Assembly (NCBI GenBank): GCA_021802365.1
Contig: JAKAAJ010000036.1
Location: 1 to 11,151 of the forward strand
Origin: Thermoplasmata archaeon
GTDB taxonomy: Archaea > Thermoplasmatota > Thermoplasmata > Thermoplasmatales > Thermoplasmataceae
Length of the DNA stretch: 11,151 nucleotides
Direction: 5' to 3'
The translations under genes were made by a program, and so were the position numbers. The notes under the pieces are model-generated. The model did no database searches. It had not been told where the DNA came from and was given only the letters and a program-made list of their open reading frames with translations. Below, piece by piece: positions 7,562 to 11,151 of this stretch; within the stretch, counting starts at the first letter, position 1, and every line of letters starts with the position of its first letter.

Positions 7562-9037
7562 ATGCAACTATTGATAGATGGACAATGGAGAGATTCGTCC
7601 GACGGTGCTACTCTGGAAAAGATCAGTCCTGTAACGGGAAAGAAGTATGGGGATTTTCCTGCAGCTTCAAAGGAGGACCTTAAAGCCGCCATCGATGCAG
7701 CCTATGACGCATTCCCGAAGTGGAGTTCCCTGACAAGCAAGGAACGTTCAAAATATCTATACAGGGCTTATTCCCTTATCGAGAAGGACAGAAAGGAGCT
7801 TGAGGATCTTCTTTACAAGGAGAATGGAAAGGTAAAGATAGAGGCCAGACAGGAGACGGACGGAGTTCTTGATCAGATTCAGTACTATGCAGAATTTGCA
7901 AGAAAGATTACCGGGGACATTGTGGAGGGTGACACACCTGAAAATAAAATATTCCAGTACAAGGTTCCTGCAGGTGTTGTGGCAGCACTTACTCCATGGA
8001 ATTTCCCTGCCGCTATGGTGGTGAGAAAACTTTCACCTGCTCTTCTTACGGGAAATACTGTGGTCATGAAGCCAAGCAGTGACACACCATTCACGGCTTA
8101 CTGGCTTGTAAAGAAATTTGTAGAGGCAGGAATCCCAAGGGGTGTTCTGAATTTAATCACAGGAAAGGGCTCTGTAATAGGTGATGACCTTGTTTCGCAC
8201 AGGAAAGTTGCTGTGGTGACAATGACCGGGTCTACAGAGACCGGCCAGAGAATCATGCAGAAATCATCTGCAAACATGGCTAAACTGATTCTGGAACTTG
8301 GAGGCAAGGCACCTTTCATGGTGTGGAAGGATGCAGATTTAGAGGCGGCCGCAAGAACGTTCATATGGGCAAAGTACTGGAATACAGGGCAATCCTGTAT
8401 CGCTGCCGAGCGTCTTTATGTGCACCAGGACGTGTATGACCGTTTCATGAATATGGTTGTCAATGCTACAAAGAAACTGAAGGTTGGCGATCCCATGACC
8501 GCGGACATGGGTCCACTGATAAATAAGGGGGCGTTGCAGACAGCTGAGAAGTTTGTCAAGGATGCCACAGGTAGTGGAGCTAAGACCCTTACGGGTGGAG
8601 GGAAACCTGAACTCAAGGGGGACCTCAGTGGTGGTTATTTCTTCCAGCCAACCATAATGGAAAACGTTTCTCAGGATTCCGAGCTTTTCCAGAGCGAGGT
8701 CTTCGGCCCTGTCATTGGAGCAATGAAGGTATCATCAGAAGATCAGATGTTTGAGCTTTCCAATGATTCAAGGTACGGTCTTGCCTCTTATCTGTTCACA
8801 AATGACAACACTCTCGTTATGAAAGCTTCAGAAGCCATAAGATTCGGAGAGCTGTATGTCAACATGCCCGGACCTGAATCTTCCCAGGGGTACCACACCG
8901 GATTCAGGCTTACAGGCCAGGCAGGAGAAGGGAGCAAATACGGAATAGAGGAGTATCTCAAGCTGAAAAACGTATATGTGAGATATTCCAGAGACAGGCT
9001 GAAAGTGGAAAGTGTCAGGGAAGATATTTTCTCCTGA
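7562..9037 (+). CDS. Aldehyde dehydrogenase, probably NADP-dependent D-glyceraldehyde dehydrogenase
   Basis: This 491-residue cytosolic enzyme of the aldehyde dehydrogenase superfamily probably oxidises D-glyceraldehyde to D-glycerate with NADP, a step of the non-phosphorylating Entner-Doudoroff pathway. The catalytic set is complete: Asn147 in TPWNFP, Lys170 in VVMKPSSDTP, the GSTETG nucleotide-binding turn at 223-228, general base Glu245 in LELGGKAPF, and nucleophile Cys279 in NTGQSC. Long stretches match the Thermoplasma acidophilum glyceraldehyde dehydrogenase as I remember it, including FMVWKDAD, QSCIAAERLYVH, ADMGPLINKGALQ, FGELYVNMPGPE and SQGYHTGFRLTGQAGEGSKY. The superfamily is certain; substrate and cofactor preference come from that resemblance. 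The ATG start gives the normal N-terminal LLIDGQW strand. The gene is apparently monocistronic and ends in an AT-rich convergent terminator region. Confidence 0.94.
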   Translation: MQLLIDGQWRDSSDGATLEKISPVTGKKYGDFPAASKEDLKAAIDAAYDAFPKWSSLTSKERSKYLYRAYSLIEKDRKELEDLLYKENGKVKIEARQETDGVLDQIQYYAEFARKITGDIVEGDTPENKIFQYKVPAGVVAALTPWNFPAAMVVRKLSPALLTGNTVVMKPSSDTPFTAYWLVKKFVEAGIPRGVLNLITGKGSVIGDDLVSHRKVAVVTMTGSTETGQRIMQKSSANMAKLILELGGKAPFMVWKDADLEAAARTFIWAKYWNTGQSCIAAERLYVHQDVYDRFMNMVVNATKKLKVGDPMTADMGPLINKGALQTAEKFVKDATGSGAKTLTGGGKPELKGDLSGGYFFQPTIMENVSQDSELFQSEVFGPVIGAMKVSSEDQMFELSNDSRYGLASYLFTNDNTLVMKASEAIRFGELYVNMPGPESSQGYHTGFRLTGQAGEGSKYGIEEYLKLKNVYVRYSRDRLKVESVREDIFS

Positions 9038-9045
9038 TACATTCC

Positions 9046-9065
9046 TTAAAAAATTTTTAATTTTT
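9046..9065. terminator. AT-rich bidirectional terminator between convergent genes
   Basis: Between the dehydrogenase stop and the stop of the opposing membrane protein gene lies ttaaaaaatttttaattttt. It provides oligo-T runs on both strands and a short AT dyad. Archaeal RNA polymerase stops at oligo-T tracts, so this would serve both convergent genes. Confidence 0.55.
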
Positions 9066-9366
9066 ATTGTTTACTGAAAAACAGAAGGACTACAAGGCAA
9101 AGTACAACCAGGCATATTGCCACAACGCCGGTCAGTGCCCAGCCCAGCTGCAGTGTGTCAAATCTCAGAAGCATGCTTCTTGTTGTATTGTAAGTTGCAT
9201 TGACCGTATTCAGTGACTGGAACTCTGTTGAATAGGTGCTTATGTCGCCAGAATAGCCAAATGCCCTGAAAAGTGAAAATCCTGTGAGCCCGAGGAATAC
9301 CGCAGTTAATGCACCCCACAATGGTCTTATCTTTATAATTGATCTACCTTTGGACTCATCTGACAT
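9064..9366 (-). CDS. Small two-helix membrane protein, unknown function
   Basis: I do not recognise this 100-residue protein. The N-terminus (MSDESKGRSIIKIRP) is short and basic. A hydrophobic segment follows at about 15-35, then a polar loop of about 40 residues (YSGDISTYSTEFQSLNTVNA and on), and a second, very hydrophobic segment at about 76-97 (WALTGVVAICLVVLCLVVLL) ending in FFSKQ. By the positive-inside rule both ends face the cytoplasm and the loop lies outside. The loop contains two closely spaced N-glycosylation sequons, NAT (56-58) and NTT (60-62). The gene has a clear TATA element 25 bases upstream and a terminator directly after its stop, so it is likely expressed as a single gene. 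The hydrophobic pattern and promoter support a real gene. Confidence 0.75.
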   Translation of the reverse strand: MSDESKGRSIIKIRPLWGALTAVFLGLTGFSLFRAFGYSGDISTYSTEFQSLNTVNATYNTTRSMLLRFDTLQLGWALTGVVAICLVVLCLVVLLFFSKQ

Positions 9367-9387
9367 ATTTCAAAATTGTTTTCAGAT

Positions 9388-9394
9388 ATTTATA
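9388..9394 (-). promoter_or_regulatory. TATA box for the small membrane protein gene
   Basis: Read on the minus strand this is TATAAAT preceded by purine-rich GGACAG. It is centred 25 bases before the ATG at 9366, the best TATA match in the window, and predicts a leaderless transcript. Confidence 0.6.
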
Positions 9395-9611
9395 CTGTCC
9401 ATAACATTTTTCACTTAATTTTTCTTCAGATGAAGTATTTCTCTCCATAACTGAATATTAGATATTGAATGAATCAAGCAATGTTCCAGTTGATTCAGCC
9501 CTTTGAAATGAACGGGCAGGAATATATCATATTTGTTGTTCTGAGTAAGAAACTTCAGTTCCCTAAGGGTTTCAGTGATGGTCAAATACAGATTCAATGA
9601 CATAAGCGGTG

Positions 9612-9619
9612 CATATATT
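9612..9619 (+). promoter_or_regulatory. Candidate TATA box for the zinc-ribbon methyltransferase
   Basis: CATATATT and flanking bases lie about 28 bases before the ATG at 9645, with AAGCGG upstream as a possible BRE. If this is the promoter, a GTG start at 9609 cannot be used, because it would lie upstream of the transcript. This favours the ATG. Confidence 0.4.
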
Positions 9620-9644
9620 ATGGTCCTTAGTGATCAAATTACGG

Positions 9645-10520
9645 ATGCCTAATGACTTTTCTCTCCTGGATTTCGACTCACTCTGGAAGGGGCGTGATAA
9701 AGTATCGGAAATCGAGAAGTCAGTTATACTTGACCTGATTGCTGGAAGGAAATTTAAAAGGGTGCTTGAAGTTGGTGTTGGTGCAGGCAGAATTCAGGAA
9801 GGACTAAGAAGTGTATCAGAGAATAGATTCGCTGTGGATCTGGAGACTCGGTTTCTTGAAAGGGTCCATCTTTCTGATCCCGGTATAGTTACGGTACACG
9901 CAGACCTTCATTCCATGCCATTCACAAAAGGTTATTTTGATCTCATACTGATGATCAGGGTATTGAATTTTCTCAAGGATGCCCAGAATTCTATAAGAAT
10001 TCTGACAGAGTATCTGAAGAATGGTGGTCTGCTTATTGTCAGCTTTTATCATTATCCATCAATTGCGTATCTGCTTGACAGGTTCTATTCATCCACAGCG
10101 TTAGGAAACGGAGATCGCTTTCCCGGAGCTGGAATGTCAAGAGTCTACAGGTCAGGTTTTGAAGAATTCTTTTACAGAAAGATGGTGATAAAGAAAGCAG
10201 GGGAATCCTGTTCTCTCCTCATGACCGGAACTGTAAGTACAGGATTGGGAGACTATAAGCCATTCAAATATCTGCCTATCTCAACCATAAGGATGCTGGA
10301 GAAATTCACCTTACATTTCAGTATACTTCCCCACATTTTTGCAAGATTTCAGAAAAATTCCTCAGAGCCTGTGATAGAATCTCAATCACCATTTTCCTGT
10401 GAAGTTTGCGGGACGCCATTTAATTCTGTTCCTGCTGAAAGTTGCGCTGTTAAATGCATACAATGTGGCTCTGTTCTGTTAAATGAAAAAGGAATAGTTA
10501 CCTTTCATGGAAATCCCTGA
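9645..10520 (+). CDS. SAM-dependent methyltransferase with C-terminal zinc ribbon
   Basis: This is a 291-residue class I methyltransferase. Counting from ATG 9645, motif I is VLEVGVGAGR at about 40-49, followed by FAVDLE (acidic residue after strand 2), VHADLHSMPF (motif II region), FDLILMIRVLNFL (strand 4) and LKNGGLLIVSFYH (strand 5). The chain ends with a ribbon of four cysteines, CEVCG and CIQCG (Cys252, Cys255, Cys271, Cys274), then LLNEKGIVTFHG. That end resembles the Trm112-like zinc ribbon which many methyltransferases carry at the N-terminus. A further 12 residues would be gained from GTG 9609, but the AT-rich promoter overlaps that stretch. The substrate is unknown; small molecules, lipids or glycans are as possible as RNA or protein. 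The next gene is another methyltransferase in convergent orientation, with only 26 bases between stops. Confidence 0.85.
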   Translation: MPNDFSLLDFDSLWKGRDKVSEIEKSVILDLIAGRKFKRVLEVGVGAGRIQEGLRSVSENRFAVDLETRFLERVHLSDPGIVTVHADLHSMPFTKGYFDLILMIRVLNFLKDAQNSIRILTEYLKNGGLLIVSFYHYPSIAYLLDRFYSSTALGNGDRFPGAGMSRVYRSGFEEFFYRKMVIKKAGESCSLLMTGTVSTGLGDYKPFKYLPISTIRMLEKFTLHFSILPHIFARFQKNSSEPVIESQSPFSCEVCGTPFNSVPAESCAVKCIQCGSVLLNEKGIVTFHGNP

Positions 10521-10546
10521 AAGGATTACCGTAAAGAAAGATAACT

Positions 10547-11151
10547 TCAAACTTTTTTGTATACGGCCAGAAAATGGTCACCCAGACGATTCAATGGCCA
10601 GATGCCGGCGAGCTTCCTGTCTATTCTGTTGATGGAGTCAAATTTTTCTCCTGTAATGCTTATGAATCTCCTGAAATTAGAGGGAGGTATCAGAACGGGA
10701 ACTCCGGTAAGGGAGACCATCCTCAGATATTTCCTGAACAGTGAGTTAAATTCTCCTGGAGTGAAAGAATAAACGTCAACACAGAATCTTGAATGCCCTT
10801 CTGGTATTGGGTTTTTGAATCTCCAGGAAAGACTACCAATGCGAAGAAGGCAAAACTGGATCACAAGCTCTGAAATACAAAACTTGTTGTAAACTCCAGC
10901 GATAAAATGGCCGCCCTTTTTAAGAAGTTTCTCCAAAACTGGCGGGATGAGTTCTATGTCAGGTTCACAGTTAAGAGCACCGAACGTAGAATATACCAGA
11001 TCAAAGCTTTCGGGACCAAAGCGATCCAGGACCTCAGAGATTTGGGATGCCCTGAGTTTCATAGTGGTGAGGTTATCATTCAGTAAAAATTCGTTTGCTT
11101 TCTCTCTGACAATAGAAAGCATTCCTTCGGAGACATCTATTGCAGTGACCC
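10547..11151 (-). CDS. SAM-dependent methyltransferase, 5' end outside window
   Basis: The reading frame stays open to the window edge, so the true start and SAM-binding motif I lie beyond it. An ATG at 11122 is internal: the codons before it encode VTAIDVSEG, which continues into MLSIVREKA, the usual strand 2 and following helix of a class I methyltransferase. FDLVYSTFGALNCEPD is strand 4, and LEKLLKKGGHFIAGVYNK is the following helix and strand 5. About 201 residues are visible. The C-terminal half (FCVDVYSFTPGEFNSLFRKY, ending LGDHFLAVYKKV) is the usual C-terminal cap of this family. No zinc ribbon is present, unlike the convergent neighbour. The substrate cannot be told. Family members of this type occur near glycan or lipid biosynthesis genes, but none is seen here. 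Confidence 0.85.
   Translation of the reverse strand, partial: VTAIDVSEGMLSIVREKANEFLLNDNLTTMKLRASQISEVLDRFGPESFDLVYSTFGALNCEPDIELIPPVLEKLLKKGGHFIAGVYNKFCISELVIQFCLLRIGSLSWRFKNPIPEGHSRFCVDVYSFTPGEFNSLFRKYLRMVSLTGVPVLIPPSNFRRFISITGEKFDSINRIDRKLAGIWPLNRLGDHFLAVYKKV
10550..10558 (+). terminator. Oligo-T terminator for the zinc-ribbon methyltransferase
   Basis: A run of six T residues (acttttttg) lies about 30 bases after the stop at 10520, inside the last codons of the opposing gene. It fits an archaeal oligo-T terminator. No convincing hairpin precedes it. Confidence 0.35.

Noticed and set aside
9415..9603. A 62-codon minus-strand open frame in the gap before the zinc-ribbon methyltransferase
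   Set aside because: It has no recognisable motif, no ribosome-binding site and no TATA element near -25 (the AT-rich element lies only about 12 bases upstream). The AT-rich composition makes a chance frame likely.
9609..9644. GTG at 9609 as the start of the zinc-ribbon methyltransferase
   Set aside because: The probable TATA element sits within these bases and the added residues match no methyltransferase feature; ATG 9645 fits better.
11120..11122. ATG at 11122 as the start of the right-end methyltransferase
   Set aside because: The frame continues upstream with VTAIDVSEG, part of the conserved fold, and motif I would be missing; the gene simply runs off the window.
1..11151. CRISPR arrays, tRNA or rRNA genes, insertion sequences, toxin-antitoxin or defence genes
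   Set aside because: No spaced direct repeats, cloverleaf-like stretch, transposase motif or terminal inverted repeats were noticed. Nearly all of the sequence is explained by ordinary metabolic genes.

Overview
The window looks like a chromosomal segment of a Thermoplasmatales-type archaeon (Thermoplasma, Ferroplasma or Cuniculiplasma relatives). This rests on three things. The aldehyde dehydrogenase and the nicotinate phosphoribosyltransferase resemble, from memory, the characterised Thermoplasma acidophilum enzymes. The cysteinyl-tRNA synthetase has an archaeal-type variant of its zinc site. Several genes carry an AT-rich TATA-like element about 25 bases before the start codon and no leader, as expected for leaderless archaeal transcripts. 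Genus and species cannot be fixed by reading alone.

Layout. Positions 10-2088 (minus) encode a thioredoxin-domain DUF255/YyaL-family protein. It diverges from an ArsB-type arsenite transporter gene (about 2260-3510, plus), followed closely by a histidine phosphatase (3550-4122). Next comes a tight three-gene block: cysS (4194-5564), nicotinamidase (5561-6106) and nicotinate phosphoribosyltransferase (6103-7293), with both junctions overlapping by four bases. A 47-residue YHS-domain metal-binding protein (7342-7485) and an NADP-type D-glyceraldehyde dehydrogenase (7562-9037) follow, each with its own apparent promoter. A convergent two-helix membrane protein (9064-9366, minus) faces the dehydrogenase. 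The right end holds two SAM-dependent methyltransferases pointing at each other: 9645-10520 (plus), with a C-terminal zinc ribbon, and 10547-11151 (minus), which runs off the window.

How the genes work together. The nicotinamidase and phosphoribosyltransferase are consecutive steps of NAD salvage (nicotinamide to nicotinate to nicotinate mononucleotide). Their coupling to cysS looks like an operon arrangement rather than a pathway link. The glyceraldehyde dehydrogenase belongs to the non-phosphorylating Entner-Doudoroff route. The ArsB transporter would export arsenite or antimonite. The region is mostly housekeeping metabolism. I see no CRISPR array, tRNA, rRNA, insertion sequence or defence system. 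The points most worth a second look are the missing canonical start codon of arsB, the tiny YHS gene, the coupled cysS/NAD-salvage operon, and the methyltransferase with its zinc ribbon at the C-terminus.
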